Counted from the first letter of the stretch, positions 34,459 to 44,125 are shown. The stretch is 64,000 nt of DNA from an uncultured Bacteroidota bacterium (GCA_902587125.1 CACIJW010000002.1:1-64000); one strand, 5' to 3'. Made by a program: numbers and translations. The notes: a model not told the origin generated them from the letters alone.

Positions 34459-36825
34459 TTAATTTAGTTGATTTAAAATTTCTTGCAAAGATAGCTCATC
34501 TTTTACTAATACTTGTCTTGCTTTGCTTCCTTCAAATGGTCCAACTATTCCAGCAGCTTCTAACTGATCAATTATTCTACCTGCTCTATTATATCCCAAT
34601 TTTAATTTTCTTTGTATCAAAGAAGTAGAGCCTGACTGATGTTGAAGAACTGTTCTTGCAGCTTCTTCAAACAATGTATCTCTGTCATTTAAATCAACAG
34701 CGGATGATGACCCCTCACTATCTCCAACATATTCAGGTAAAATATGAGCTTCTGAATAAGCTTTTTGACTTCCAATAAATTCACATAATTTATCTACTTC
34801 AGGAGTATCAACAAAAGCACATTGAAGTCTTGTCATTTCGCTTCCAGTTGAAATTAGCATATCACCCATACCAATTAGCTGATCGGCACCCCCTGAATCA
34901 AGAATTGTTCTTGAATCTATTTTTGAAGTTACTCTGAACGCAACTCTAGCCGGAAAGTTAGCTTTGATAAGTCCAGTGATGACATTTACTGATGGTCTTT
35001 GAGTTGCAACGATTAAATGAATGCCTATCGCTCGAGCAAGCTGAGCAAGTCGAGATATAGGTGTTTCAATTTCTTTTCCAGCTGTCATTATTAGATCTGC
35101 AAATTCATCAATGACCAATACAATGTAAGGAAGAAATTTATGTCCATCGTTTGGATTTAACTTTCTTGAAATAAATTTGTTATTATATTCTTTAATATTT
35201 CTGCATTGAGCCTTTTTACAAAGTTCATATCTTTCGTCCATTTCAATACATAAAGAATTAATTGTATTAACTACTTTTTTTGTGTCTGTAATAATAGCGT
35301 CTTCACTATCTGGAAGTTTAGCAAGAAAATGTCTTTCAATTTTGTTGAACAGAGTCAACTCAACCTTTTTAGGATCAACAAGTACAAATTTAATCTCAGC
35401 AGGATGTTTTTTGTAAAGCAATGATGTTAATATAACATTTAAACCTACTGATTTTCCCTGTCCAGTTGCTCCAGCCATTAGCAAATGAGGCATTTTAGCA
35501 AGATCAATTACAAATGTTTCATTTGAAATTGTTTTTCCAAAAGCGATAGGTAATGCCATATCATTTTCTTGAAATTTTTCTGAAGAAATAACTTCTTTCA
35601 TTGAAACTACATTCTTATTTTTATTAGGAACCTCTATACCAATTGTCCCTTTGCCTGGAATTGGAGCTATAATCCTAATACCCTCGGCTGCAAGACTAAG
35701 TGCAATATCATCTTCTAAATTTTTTATTTTATTAATTCTAGTACCTGCTTCAGGAACAATTTCATAAAGTGTAATCGTTGGTCCGATAGTTGCTGAAATA
35801 GAATCAATTTTTATATTATAATGACCCAAAGTTTCAACAATCTTTGTCTTATTATTTTCGAGCTCCTCTTTGTCTATTTTGATTTCTGAATCACCATAAT
35901 CTTTCAAAATATTAATTTTGGGTATTTGATATGAGGAAAGCTCAAGTGTCGGGTCATAATCACCTAATTCTTCTAATTTCTTTTCTATTTCTGAGCTTGA
36001 CAAAATATTTTCCTTCTGATTTACATTTACTTTAACATCAAGCTCGTCTGTCTCAATATTATTATCATCTGTATCTAAGTCTTCTATTATATTTTTTTGT
36101 AATATTTCATTTTTGTCCTCATTTTCTTCTTCAATATTTACTTCATCAACTGAGTTTGTTTCTACCTCATTTAAAACACCAGCATTGTCATCAACACTTT
36201 TCATCTTGTTCTTTCTAATTGACATAATCATATTTTTGAAATGAATCAATTTATCATATAACCCTTTTAATTTATGATTATCAACTTCAAAAGTTATAGA
36301 TAAGTAAAGTATAAGTAATGATATAAGAATTGTGGATGAGCCAAATGTGCCAAATAAATCAATTAAAAATATACTAATATAATATCCCATACTTCCAGAA
36401 AAAATTGTAGCTCCAAAAAAATGAGATATAAAAACTGGTACATAAATTAATGTGAGGGTAATGTTTGTGAAAGATTTTAAAAGATCAAAAGTTTTTATTT
36501 TAAATAGTCTTAGTGAAAGCAAAGAGATAAAAAAAGGTATTGTAAATGCACATATGCCAAACCACATAAAAATAAATTTATGAGAAATTAGTGCTCCTAT
36601 TTTACCTAGACTATTAGCTATAATTATTTCTTTGTTAGATATTACTTCAGCCCAACTGTTATAATATATATTGTTGCTATCTATTTTCCAATTAAAGAAG
36701 AATGAAATGAAGGAAACAAAAAGTAAAAGTGAAACAACAAATAAAAAATATGCTAGAACCTTTAATTTATTTTTTGAAAATACTTTGGTTCTGAGATTAT
36801 TAAATGATTTCTTTATTCTTTTCAC
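34459..36825 (-). CDS. ftsK: DNA translocase FtsK
   Basis: FtsK pumps chromosome ends through the closing septum and aids dimer resolution. The 788-residue protein has an N-terminal membrane domain of about four helices (to about residue 180) and an acidic linker (about 200-270). The motor domain follows with Walker A GATGQGKSVGLN, Walker B YIVLVIDEFADLI, and the FARVAFRV, DSRTILD segment. The C-terminal winged-helix gamma domain (GSTSLIQRKLKLGYNRAGRIIDQLEAAGIVGP) reads the polar KOPS-like sites. The start codon is GTG at 36825. It is first in a two-gene unit with lolA. Confidence 0.96.
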   Translation of the reverse strand: MKRIKKSFNNLRTKVFSKNKLKVLAYFLFVVSLLLFVSFISFFFNWKIDSNNIYYNSWAEVISNKEIIIANSLGKIGALISHKFIFMWFGICAFTIPFFISLLSLRLFKIKTFDLLKSFTNITLTLIYVPVFISHFFGATIFSGSMGYYISIFLIDLFGTFGSSTILISLLILYLSITFEVDNHKLKGLYDKLIHFKNMIMSIRKNKMKSVDDNAGVLNEVETNSVDEVNIEEENEDKNEILQKNIIEDLDTDDNNIETDELDVKVNVNQKENILSSSEIEKKLEELGDYDPTLELSSYQIPKINILKDYGDSEIKIDKEELENNKTKIVETLGHYNIKIDSISATIGPTITLYEIVPEAGTRINKIKNLEDDIALSLAAEGIRIIAPIPGKGTIGIEVPNKNKNVVSMKEVISSEKFQENDMALPIAFGKTISNETFVIDLAKMPHLLMAGATGQGKSVGLNVILTSLLYKKHPAEIKFVLVDPKKVELTLFNKIERHFLAKLPDSEDAIITDTKKVVNTINSLCIEMDERYELCKKAQCRNIKEYNNKFISRKLNPNDGHKFLPYIVLVIDEFADLIMTAGKEIETPISRLAQLARAIGIHLIVATQRPSVNVITGLIKANFPARVAFRVTSKIDSRTILDSGGADQLIGMGDMLISTGSEMTRLQCAFVDTPEVDKLCEFIGSQKAYSEAHILPEYVGDSEGSSSAVDLNDRDTLFEEAARTVLQHQSGSTSLIQRKLKLGYNRAGRIIDQLEAAGIVGPFEGSKARQVLVKDELSLQEILNQLN

Positions 36826-36829
36826 TAAT

Positions 36830-36837
36830 CAAAAATA
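36830..36837 (-). promoter_or_regulatory. Putative -7 box for ftsK
   Basis: On the minus strand TATTTTTG matches TANNTTTG and ends 4 nt before the ftsK GTG, implying a nearly leaderless mRNA. No -33 TTG is visible. The remaining gap to 36947 is AT-rich with nothing else I can name. Confidence 0.38.
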
Positions 36838-36947
36838 TCAATATATAGTTTTTTTTTTTGCTCTGTTGAGAGATTGTATCATCATTACTATGTTAATAAT
36901 TTAATAATTATGATAAGTATTACTTAAATTTTAATTTATTTGATAAT

Positions 36948-36955
36948 TAAATTTG
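36948..36955 (+). promoter_or_regulatory. Putative -7 box for the amidinohydrolase-argS operon
   Basis: TAAATTTG matches the consensus exactly and ends 4 nt before the ATG at 36960, again implying a leaderless transcript. No -33 TTG is seen at 17-23 nt. Confidence 0.48.
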
Positions 36956-36959
36956 TAAA

Positions 36960-37874
36960 ATGATAAATATTAGGGTTGAAAATGAATATTCTAAACTTGA
37001 AAAAGTAGTTCTAGGAATTGCTTATGATTTTGGTCCGCCTCCAAAAATAAATGATTGTTATGATCCAAAAACAAGATTAAATGTGATTAACAATTCACAT
37101 CCTGTTGAAAAAGAATTGACAAATAATCTTGATAGCTTTATTAATGTTCTAAAAAAATATGATGTTGAGGTACTAAGACCACAGAATATTAATAGCACTA
37201 ATCAAATTTTTGCTAGAGACATTGCCTTTGCAATTAATGATAAATTTATTCTTCCCAATATAATTAACGAAAGGAAATCTGAGCAACATGGAATCTCTAA
37301 AATCATCTCACAAATTGACAGTGAAAACATCATAAGGTTAGACAACGAAATATTTATTGAAGGAGGAGATATTGTCTTAAACAACAATGATATTTTTATT
37401 GGCTATTCTAACAATTATGATTTTAATAAATATAAAGTAGCAAGGACTAATCTCAAAGCTGTGAAATTTATTGAAGAAAAATTTCCATCAAAAAATATAC
37501 ATAGTTTTGAATTAAAAAAAGATGATTTTAATGCACAAAAAAATACGCTTCATTTGGATTGTTGCTTTCAACCACTTGGCAGAAATCATCTTTTGATACA
37601 TGAAAATAGTTTTAGAAACATAAGTGATTTAAGTTTATTATTTGAACTTTTTTCAAATGAAAAAATAATTAAAATAACAGATCAGGAAATGTACGATTTG
37701 AATTGTAATTTATTTTCAATTTCTGATGACGTAATTGTAAGTGATATTGGATTTACAAGAGTTAATAATATATTAAAGAATAGAGGTTTTATAGTTGAAG
37801 AAATAAATTTTTCAAAAATATCTAAGCTTGGAGGACTATTTAGATGTTCAACTCTACCACTTAAAAGAAAATAA
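36960..37874 (+). CDS. Amidinotransferase/dimethylargininase-fold hydrolase
   Basis: A 304-residue protein of the guanidino-group-modifying superfamily. The catalytic residues are visible: FARDIAFAI, FIEGGDIVL (substrate Asp/Glu), HLDCCFQPLGRNHLL (catalytic His at about residue 199) and KLGGLFRCSTLPL (nucleophile Cys at about residue 297). The enzyme probably acts on arginine, a methylarginine or a related guanidine compound. The exact substrate is not clear, because amidinotransferases and amidinohydrolases share these motifs. Its stop overlaps the ATG of the next gene, a paralog of the same fold, and argS follows. Confidence 0.8.
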   Translation: MINIRVENEYSKLEKVVLGIAYDFGPPPKINDCYDPKTRLNVINNSHPVEKELTNNLDSFINVLKKYDVEVLRPQNINSTNQIFARDIAFAINDKFILPNIINERKSEQHGISKIISQIDSENIIRLDNEIFIEGGDIVLNNNDIFIGYSNNYDFNKYKVARTNLKAVKFIEEKFPSKNIHSFELKKDDFNAQKNTLHLDCCFQPLGRNHLLIHENSFRNISDLSLLFELFSNEKIIKITDQEMYDLNCNLFSISDDVIVSDIGFTRVNNILKNRGFIVEEINFSKISKLGGLFRCSTLPLKRK

Positions 37875-38794
37875 TGCAGCTTACTAATAATATTTTTATG
37901 ATAAAACCTATGCATTTTGCATTTAATCATGAAACCTCTGAAAATAATTTTTATCAAAAAAATATTACGATTTCAGATAAAAAATTAAATAGAGATGTTT
38001 TGATTGAGTTTGATGGCATGGTTAATCAATTGTTAGAAAAAGGTGTAAATGTTAAAGTTTTTGAGGATAAAGAAAGTATTGTTACTCCTGACTCAATCTT
38101 TCCTAATAATTGGATCTCAACGCATAAGAGCGGAGAAATAGTTTTGTATCCTATGTATGCTAGCAATCGGCGTCTTGAGGTTAGAACAGATATTATCGAA
38201 AAATTAATTAAAGATTATAATTTTTCAAAAATTATTGATTTTAGAAAAGAAAACGAAGGCAAGAAATTTCTAGAGGGGACAGGAAGTATGATATTGGATA
38301 GGAAAAACAAAATTCTTTATGCATCAGTTTCTGAAAGAACCAATAAAGAACTTGTTAATCAGTTTTCAAAAGAGTTTGGTTACTCATCTGTTTTATTCAA
38401 TTCCTACCAAAAAATTAATAATACTCTTTCACCTATCTACCACACGAATGTAATGATGAGTGTATGTTCAGATTTTTGTGTTATCTGTTTGGACTCAATT
38501 GATGACTTAAATCAAAAGAAAAATGTTATTTTGTCGTTGGAAAAGAGTAGAAAGAAAATAATTGACATTTCACAAGAACAGAAAAATAATTTTGCGGGCA
38601 ACATGCTACAGCTACAAGGAAAATACAAAACTTTGGTCATGTCATCTTCAGCATTTAATGTACTATCAACTGATCAAAAAAAACTTCTAGAATCAATGAC
38701 AGACTTTGCTATTTGTAATGTTGAAACAATAGAAAAAATTGGTGGAGGCAGTACTAGATGCATGATAGCAGAAATTTTTAGTTATGTTGAATAA
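37874..38794 (+). CDS. ctlX: Citrulline-utilisation-type hydrolase (CtlX-like)
   Basis: A 306-residue member of the same penta-beta/alpha fold as the gene before it, resembling the CtlX family. Visible motifs include TPDSIFPNNWISTH, FLEGTGSMILDR, the His motif YHTNVMMSV and the C-terminal nucleophile GGGSTRCMIAEIF. CtlX proteins are proposed to hydrolyse citrulline or similar compounds; the assignment rests on motif layout and length. It shares one base with the upstream gene and overlaps argS by 11 nt, so the three are one transcript concerned with arginine. Confidence 0.83.
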   Translation: MQLTNNIFMIKPMHFAFNHETSENNFYQKNITISDKKLNRDVLIEFDGMVNQLLEKGVNVKVFEDKESIVTPDSIFPNNWISTHKSGEIVLYPMYASNRRLEVRTDIIEKLIKDYNFSKIIDFRKENEGKKFLEGTGSMILDRKNKILYASVSERTNKELVNQFSKEFGYSSVLFNSYQKINNTLSPIYHTNVMMSVCSDFCVICLDSIDDLNQKKNVILSLEKSRKKIIDISQEQKNNFAGNMLQLQGKYKTLVMSSSAFNVLSTDQKKLLESMTDFAICNVETIEKIGGGSTRCMIAEIFSYVE

Positions 38795-40532
38795 TTTAAA
38801 AGATAACATCAAGGACATAATTAGTTTGAAATATGGAATTGATAAAAATATTATTGAATTTCAAAAAACACGAAAGGAATTTGAAGGTGATCTAACCTTA
38901 GTTGTATTTCCTTTAATTAGAATTTTTAAAAAATCACCCGAAGAAATTTGTAATGAAATTGGTTACTTATTATCTAGACATATAATGTTTATTTCTTCTT
39001 TTAATGTAATAAAGGGATTCTTAAACATAGTGTTAAATAATAATTTTTGGATTGAGTCGATAATCAAAATATCCAAAACTAAAAATTATGGAATCACAAA
39101 AAAAAATAATAAATCTGAGACTACTTTAGTTGAATTTTCATCTCCAAACACTAATAAACCACTTCATTTGGGTCATGTGAGAAATATCGTTTTAGGAGAT
39201 TCAGTTTCAAGAATAATAGAGGCAACTGGTAAAAATGTTAAAAGAGTTCAAATCATTAACGATAGAGGTATTCATATTTGTAAATCAATGCTAGCTTGGC
39301 AAACTTTTGGTAATGGAGAAACTCCAGAAAAGATAAATATGAAAGGAGACCACTTAGTTGGAAAATATTATGTAAAATTTAATCAAGAATATAATAAAGA
39401 GCTAGTTGAACTTAGAAATAAAGGTTATGGTGAGTATGAATGTATAAATAAGTCTAGGCTTAACACAAAAGCCAAAGAACTTTTACTTAGATGGGAATCT
39501 AATGATAGTGAAGTTATTAAATTGTGGTCTCAAATGAACAATTGGGTTTATGCAGGATTTAATGAAACCTATAAGAAATTAGGTGTTACTTTCGACAAAA
39601 ATTACTACGAAAGTGAAACATACTTATTAGGAAAAGATTTAATCGAGGAAGGATTAAAAAGCAACGTTTTCTATAAAAAAGAAGACAATTCAGTATGGGT
39701 AGATTTGACTGAATTTGGATTGGACGAAAAACTTTTGCTAAGATCAGATGGAACAGCCGTTTATATAACTCAAGATATTGGAACTGCTATACAAAGATTT
39801 AAAGACTTTAAATTTTCAGAAATGGTATACACTGTTGGTAATGAACAAAATTATCATTTTGATGTTTTATTTAAAATTTTAAAAAAATTGAATTATTCAT
39901 GGGCTAACATGTGTCATCATTTGTCATACGGAATGGTTGATCTACCTGAAGGTAAAATGAAATCAAGAGAAGGGACTGTTGTTGATGCTGATGATTTGTT
40001 AAATCATGTTCTATACTCCTCGCTTGAACTATCAAATCAGTTAAATAAAAAAAATGATCTTTCTAATAAAGATCATGAGGTAATTTCTCTTGCAGCAATA
40101 AAATATTTTTTACTTAAAGTTGATGCTAAGAAAAATATGATGTTTAATCCAAAAGAATCCATAGATTTCAATGGAAATACTGGTCCATTTCTTTTGTATA
40201 CTTATGCCAGAATAAAGTCTCTAATAAGAAAAAATAATACTAATATTGAAATAAAAAAAGTTGAAATTAATTCAATTGAAAAAGATTTAATAAAAAAAAT
40301 TATTGAGTATCCCGAGGTCATCAGAGACTCTGCTTTATCTTATAACCCCTCACTAATTTGTAATTATATCTTCGAAATGGTTAAAATATATAATAGATAT
40401 TATCAAAATAATGAAATACTAGTTGATGATCAATTGACACGTAGTTTAAGGCTTACAATTTCTGAGGAAGTTTCTAAAATAATCAAATCCTCTGCCGACT
40501 TGCTAGGCTTTGAAGTTCTAGAAAAAATGTAA
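38784..40532 (+). CDS. argS: Arginyl-tRNA synthetase
   Basis: ArgS charges tRNA-Arg, and one such tRNA gene lies 10 kb downstream. The class I HIGH motif is PLHLGHVRNIVLGDS at about residue 120, and the KMSKS-like loop is GKMKSREGTVVDADDL. The N-terminal Add1 domain (about residues 1-100) and the C-terminal anticodon-binding domain are present, with the usual ending SADLLGFEVLEKM. At 582 residues it is normal length. It overlaps the CtlX-like gene by 11 nt; its 3' end converges on folP with a 1-nt gap. Confidence 0.96.
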   Translation: MLNNLKDNIKDIISLKYGIDKNIIEFQKTRKEFEGDLTLVVFPLIRIFKKSPEEICNEIGYLLSRHIMFISSFNVIKGFLNIVLNNNFWIESIIKISKTKNYGITKKNNKSETTLVEFSSPNTNKPLHLGHVRNIVLGDSVSRIIEATGKNVKRVQIINDRGIHICKSMLAWQTFGNGETPEKINMKGDHLVGKYYVKFNQEYNKELVELRNKGYGEYECINKSRLNTKAKELLLRWESNDSEVIKLWSQMNNWVYAGFNETYKKLGVTFDKNYYESETYLLGKDLIEEGLKSNVFYKKEDNSVWVDLTEFGLDEKLLLRSDGTAVYITQDIGTAIQRFKDFKFSEMVYTVGNEQNYHFDVLFKILKKLNYSWANMCHHLSYGMVDLPEGKMKSREGTVVDADDLLNHVLYSSLELSNQLNKKNDLSNKDHEVISLAAIKYFLLKVDAKKNMMFNPKESIDFNGNTGPFLLYTYARIKSLIRKNNTNIEIKKVEINSIEKDLIKKIIEYPEVIRDSALSYNPSLICNYIFEMVKIYNRYYQNNEILVDDQLTRSLRLTISEEVSKIIKSSADLLGFEVLEKM

Positions 40533-40533
40533 A

Positions 40534-41391
40534 CTACTTTTCTTTTAAATAGTCTAATATTTTCAAAATTTCTTTTGCTTGTTTTACATCATGAACTCTA
40601 AGAAGTTTACATCCTTTGGTTAGAGCAATTGTATTCACTACTGTTGTTGAATTTAGTGCATCTTTCGAATCAATATCTAAAAGTTTAGTGAGCATTGATT
40701 TTCTTGAAACACCAGCAATAATTGGGTATCCAAATTTTTGAAATTTTTTTATGTTTTTTAATATCGTATAGTTGTCTTTAAGACTTTTTCCAAAACCAAA
40801 ACCTGGATCGATAATTATTTTTTTTATTCCTTTATTATTTAAATAATTTATCTTTTTTTCAAAAAAATCAAGTAACTCTCTAATAATATTTTTGTAGGTA
40901 GGTTTCTCTTGCATGCTTTTTGGCTCTCCCTGCATATGCATTAAAATATAGGGGAGATTATTTTTTGCTACAACATCAAAAATTTTTGAGTCAAATTTTC
41001 CAGCAGAAATATCATTTATGATATCAGCATTATTTTCGATAGCAATTTCAGCAACTGAAGATCTAAAGGTATCCACTGAAACTATAGTTTTTGGAAATTT
41101 CTGCTTTATTAATTTGGTGTATTTTTTTATAATTTCTAATTCTTTTTTTTCTTCAACAGGAGATGAGCCAGGTTTTGATGAGCATGCTCCGATATCGATG
41201 ATATCAACTCCTTCCTCAATCATTTTTTTGCATTGCTTTATTATAGAACTTTCTTTAATAAATTTACCACCATCATAAAATGAATTATTAGTGATGTTTA
41301 GAATACCCATAACCTTGGTTGTTGAAAAAAAAGTTGAATAGTTAATTTTTTCAATAGAAATGTCAGAATTAAAACTTTTATCTTTGTACAT
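40534..41391 (-). CDS. folP: Dihydropteroate synthase
   Basis: FolP joins p-aminobenzoate to the pterin pyrophosphate in folate synthesis. Visible motifs are VMGILNITNNSFYDGGKF (pterin loop 1), DIIDIGACSSKPGSSPV (loop 2), VSVDTFRSSVAE, NDISAGKFD, ILMHMQG, IIDPGFGFGKS and GVSRKSMLTKL. At 285 residues it is normal length. It is divergent from the DUF1599 gene with only 8 nt between the two start codons. Its own promoter would have to lie inside that neighbour; none stands out. Confidence 0.95.
   Translation of the reverse strand: MYKDKSFNSDISIEKINYSTFFSTTKVMGILNITNNSFYDGGKFIKESSIIKQCKKMIEEGVDIIDIGACSSKPGSSPVEEKKELEIIKKYTKLIKQKFPKTIVSVDTFRSSVAEIAIENNADIINDISAGKFDSKIFDVVAKNNLPYILMHMQGEPKSMQEKPTYKNIIRELLDFFEKKINYLNNKGIKKIIIDPGFGFGKSLKDNYTILKNIKKFQKFGYPIIAGVSRKSMLTKLLDIDSKDALNSTTVVNTIALTKGCKLLRVHDVKQAKEILKILDYLKEK
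41379..41386 (+). promoter_or_regulatory. Putative -7 box for the DUF1599 operon, inside folP
   Basis: TATCTTTG matches TANNTTTG and ends 13 nt before the ATG at 41400. It overlaps the first codons of the divergent folP gene. No -33 TTG is visible. Confidence 0.42.
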
Positions 41392-41399
41392 TAATATAT

Positions 41400-41948
41400 A
41401 TGATGAAGAGAACTTTAGTTGAATATGATTCTATAATTGACATTTGTTTAGACATTTTTACAAAGAAACTAAAAGATTATGGATCTGCGTGGAGAATATT
41501 AAGAATTAGTTCATTAACAGATCAAATTTTCATTAAGGCTCAACGCATTAGAAGCATAGAGTTAAAAGGCATACAAAAAGTCGATGAAGGAATTGAAAAA
41601 GAGTTTATTGGAATAGTAAATTATGCCGTAATAGGTTTGTCTCAAATTAAACTTGGGATTTCCGATTCAATTGATGATGTAAAAAATGAAGAAGCAATTA
41701 ATTTATTCAAAAGTATAACTTCTGAGGCTAAAAATCTGATGATTGCGAAAAATCATGACTACGGTGAAGCTTGGAGAGATATGAGAGTAAGTTCTCTAAC
41801 AGATCTCATACTTCAAAAGATATACAGAGTAAAGCAAATTGAGAAAAATAATGGATCTACAATTATTTCAGAAGGTATAGATGCTAATTATTTAGATATG
41901 TTAAATTACGCAGTTTTTGCGTTAATTAAATTAGAAAAAAGTGAATAA
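41400..41948 (+). CDS. DUF1599 family protein
   Basis: A 182-residue cytoplasmic protein with two internal copies of one helical unit. KLKDYGSAWRILRISSLTDQIFIKAQRIRSIE in the first half matches KNHDYGEAWRDMRVSSLTDLILQKIYRVKQIE in the second. Each unit ends in a NYAVI/NYAVF-xALxxL stretch. This is the DUF1599 pattern, found in Bacteroidota; its function is unknown. Its end overlaps the next gene by 8 nt, in the order DUF1599, BT_3928-like, permease, tpiA that I recall as conserved in the group. Confidence 0.88.
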   Translation: MMKRTLVEYDSIIDICLDIFTKKLKDYGSAWRILRISSLTDQIFIKAQRIRSIELKGIQKVDEGIEKEFIGIVNYAVIGLSQIKLGISDSIDDVKNEEAINLFKSITSEAKNLMIAKNHDYGEAWRDMRVSSLTDLILQKIYRVKQIEKNNGSTIISEGIDANYLDMLNYAVFALIKLEKSE

Positions 41949-43047
41949 AATTATTTCTACCTTTCTTAGAGTTTTTATTGGAGTTTTTTTAATTATTTCA
42001 GGACTTTTGAAAGTAAATGATACTATTGGTTTTTCATACAAATTAAATGAGTACTTTCAAGTACTTAACATAGAATTTTTTTCTCCAATTTCTTTACAGC
42101 TAGCTTTTTTAATATGCATCTTTGAAGTTGTATTAGGAGCTCTCTTAATTACTGCTACAAAATTTAGATTTACATTCTTTTGTACTTCCGCGATGATGAT
42201 ATTTTTCACTTTTCTCACTTTCTATTCAGCTTATTTTGAGAAAGTTACAGATTGTGGGTGTTTTGGAGATGCCTTAAAGCTAAGACCATGGGACTCGTTT
42301 TACAAGGACGTAATAATATTAATTATTTTAGTAGTAATATATAAAGGAAAAGATAGCTTCAAATCTTTTTTTTCCAAAAAAGGAGACCATGTATACATTT
42401 TTTTAGTAACGCTAGTATCTACAATTTTTGCTTTTTACACATACAATAATTTACCATTGAAAGACTATAGGCCATATGCTGTTGGTCAAAACATAAGTGA
42501 TAATATGAAAACTTGTTTTGAGTTAAATTTACCTTGCACTGAAGAGTCCCCAATCTATCTTGTAAGAGATATTCAAACAGGAGAAGAGCTTGAAATGGTT
42601 GCAGATATGTGGTTAAGTAATACAGATAGGTATGAGTATTTGAACTTCACTGATAAAACAAAAATACTTATGAAAGGCTATGAGCCTAAGATAACAGATT
42701 TTTCAATTCAAAATAAAAACATTGATATTACTGATTCGGTCCTGAATTTGGATAATGTTTTAGTCTTTGTTAGCTATGATTTAAACAAGATTAATAAGAA
42801 ATCCATTATCAACATTAAAAACATATATATGCAATCAATAGATGAACAAATCATTTTTCTAACTGCTTCAAATGAAAACATAATCAAAAATTTTAATGAT
42901 AATAATGATTTAAATATTGATTTCAGCTACTCAGATGAAACAGTTTTAAAAACTATAGTAAGATCAAATCCTGGAGTTTTGAGAATTCAAGGAGGAACTG
43001 TTATTGAAAAATTACATCACAATCATTTCGAAAAATTAATTAAATAA
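41941..43047 (+). CDS. BT_3928/DoxX-type membrane protein
   Basis: A 368-residue inner-membrane protein with an N-terminal DoxX/MauE-like domain of four helices (about residues 1-135). It has VFIGVFLIISGLLKVND and a conserved Cys pair in VTDCGCFGDALKLRPWDSFYKD, typical of the BT_3928 family. The C-terminal half is a soluble, probably periplasmic region of unknown role. GTG start, 8-nt overlap with DUF1599; 1 nt before the permease gene. The CxC suggests a thiol redox role, but this is not proven. Confidence 0.83.
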   Translation: MNKIISTFLRVFIGVFLIISGLLKVNDTIGFSYKLNEYFQVLNIEFFSPISLQLAFLICIFEVVLGALLITATKFRFTFFCTSAMMIFFTFLTFYSAYFEKVTDCGCFGDALKLRPWDSFYKDVIILIILVVIYKGKDSFKSFFSKKGDHVYIFLVTLVSTIFAFYTYNNLPLKDYRPYAVGQNISDNMKTCFELNLPCTEESPIYLVRDIQTGEELEMVADMWLSNTDRYEYLNFTDKTKILMKGYEPKITDFSIQNKNIDITDSVLNLDNVLVFVSYDLNKINKKSIINIKNIYMQSIDEQIIFLTASNENIIKNFNDNNDLNIDFSYSDETVLKTIVRSNPGVLRIQGGTVIEKLHHNHFEKLIK

Positions 43048-43048
43048 T

Positions 43049-44125
43049 TTGAGAAATTTTCTGCTTACAAAAATATACGATACCATGCTAGTTATTTTGG
43101 GAGTTATAGTCGTTATATTTCTTTTATTTAATGTTTTACCTGCTGACCCAGCAAGAATGATGTTAGACAAAAGAGAGGACTCAGAGCAGCTTAATGAGAT
43201 AAAAAAGAAATATGCTCTAGATCAGCCTGTGTTCATACAGTTTTTATACTATATTAATGATCTTTCTTTCATATCTGTTTTGGAGAACACCAATAAAGAC
43301 AATTACACATATGCTAAACAAAAAAAATATAAATTTTTTAAAATTTTTAATATTGGTTCAAAATCAATAGTTGTGAAAAAACCATATTTGAGAGAATCTT
43401 ATTTTAAGAAAGGAGAGAGTGTGTCATCTATTATTTTGAGTACTTTTCCAAATACAGTGGTTTTAGCAACAAGTTCGATGCTTTTGGCTTCTTTTTTAGG
43501 TATAATTTTAGGTATCCTTTGTGCAATATTTATTAATACTTTTTTTGACAGATTAATAATTTTTTTCACGGCAATTGGAATATCATTACCCTCATTCTTT
43601 AGTGCAATGTTATTTGCTTGGATTTTTGGATTTTTACTTCATGATTATACTAATTTGAGTGTGACGGGAAGTTTATTTGAGATAGACGACTATTCTGGAG
43701 AAAAAAAGCTGAGTTTAATTAATCTTATTTTACCGGCTTTAACACTTTCTCTTAGACCTCTTTCAATAATCACTCAATTGACAAGAAACTCACTGATTGA
43801 AGTTTTATCAATGGATTATATTAGAACAGCAACATCAAAAGGTCTTTCAAAGTTTAAAGTTCTTTTCAAACATGCTCTAGTAAATGCATTAAATCCAGTT
43901 ATAACATCAATCTCAGGGTGGTTTGCATCTCTTCTCGCTGGTTCTGTATTTGTGGAATATATTTTTGGATGGAACGGAATCGGAAAGGAATTGGTTAATT
44001 CTTTGAATAATTTAGATGTGCCAGTTGTAATGGGTATAGTTCTTCTTGTATCTTTGATATTTGTTTTTGTAAATATTGTCGTTGATTATTTATATTCAAT
44101 TATTGATCCTAGAATTAAAGTGTAA
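43049..44125 (+). CDS. ABC transporter permease, DppB/OppB type
   Basis: A 358-residue inner-membrane protein with the binding-protein-dependent permease fold. It has an N-terminal helix and conserved DQPVFIQFLYYI, six helices in total, and an EAA-like loop (EVLSMDYIRTATSKGLSKFKVLFKHALVNALNPVI) that contacts the ATPase. It resembles DppB/OppB. No partner permease (DppC), ATPase or solute-binding protein lies nearby. TTG start, 1 nt after the BT_3928-like gene and sharing one base with tpiA. The substrate is presumed peptide-like by family, without local support. Confidence 0.87.
   Translation: MRNFLLTKIYDTMLVILGVIVVIFLLFNVLPADPARMMLDKREDSEQLNEIKKKYALDQPVFIQFLYYINDLSFISVLENTNKDNYTYAKQKKYKFFKIFNIGSKSIVVKKPYLRESYFKKGESVSSIILSTFPNTVVLATSSMLLASFLGIILGILCAIFINTFFDRLIIFFTAIGISLPSFFSAMLFAWIFGFLLHDYTNLSVTGSLFEIDDYSGEKKLSLINLILPALTLSLRPLSIITQLTRNSLIEVLSMDYIRTATSKGLSKFKVLFKHALVNALNPVITSISGWFASLLAGSVFVEYIFGWNGIGKELVNSLNNLDVPVVMGIVLLVSLIFVFVNIVVDYLYSIIDPRIKV

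Noticed and set aside
37682-37957. 91-aa minus-strand ORF across the amidinohydrolase junction
   Set aside because: It overlaps two strong plus-strand genes and has no recognisable motif.
41018-41278. 86-aa plus-strand ORF inside folP
   Set aside because: Antisense shadow of the folP coding frame.
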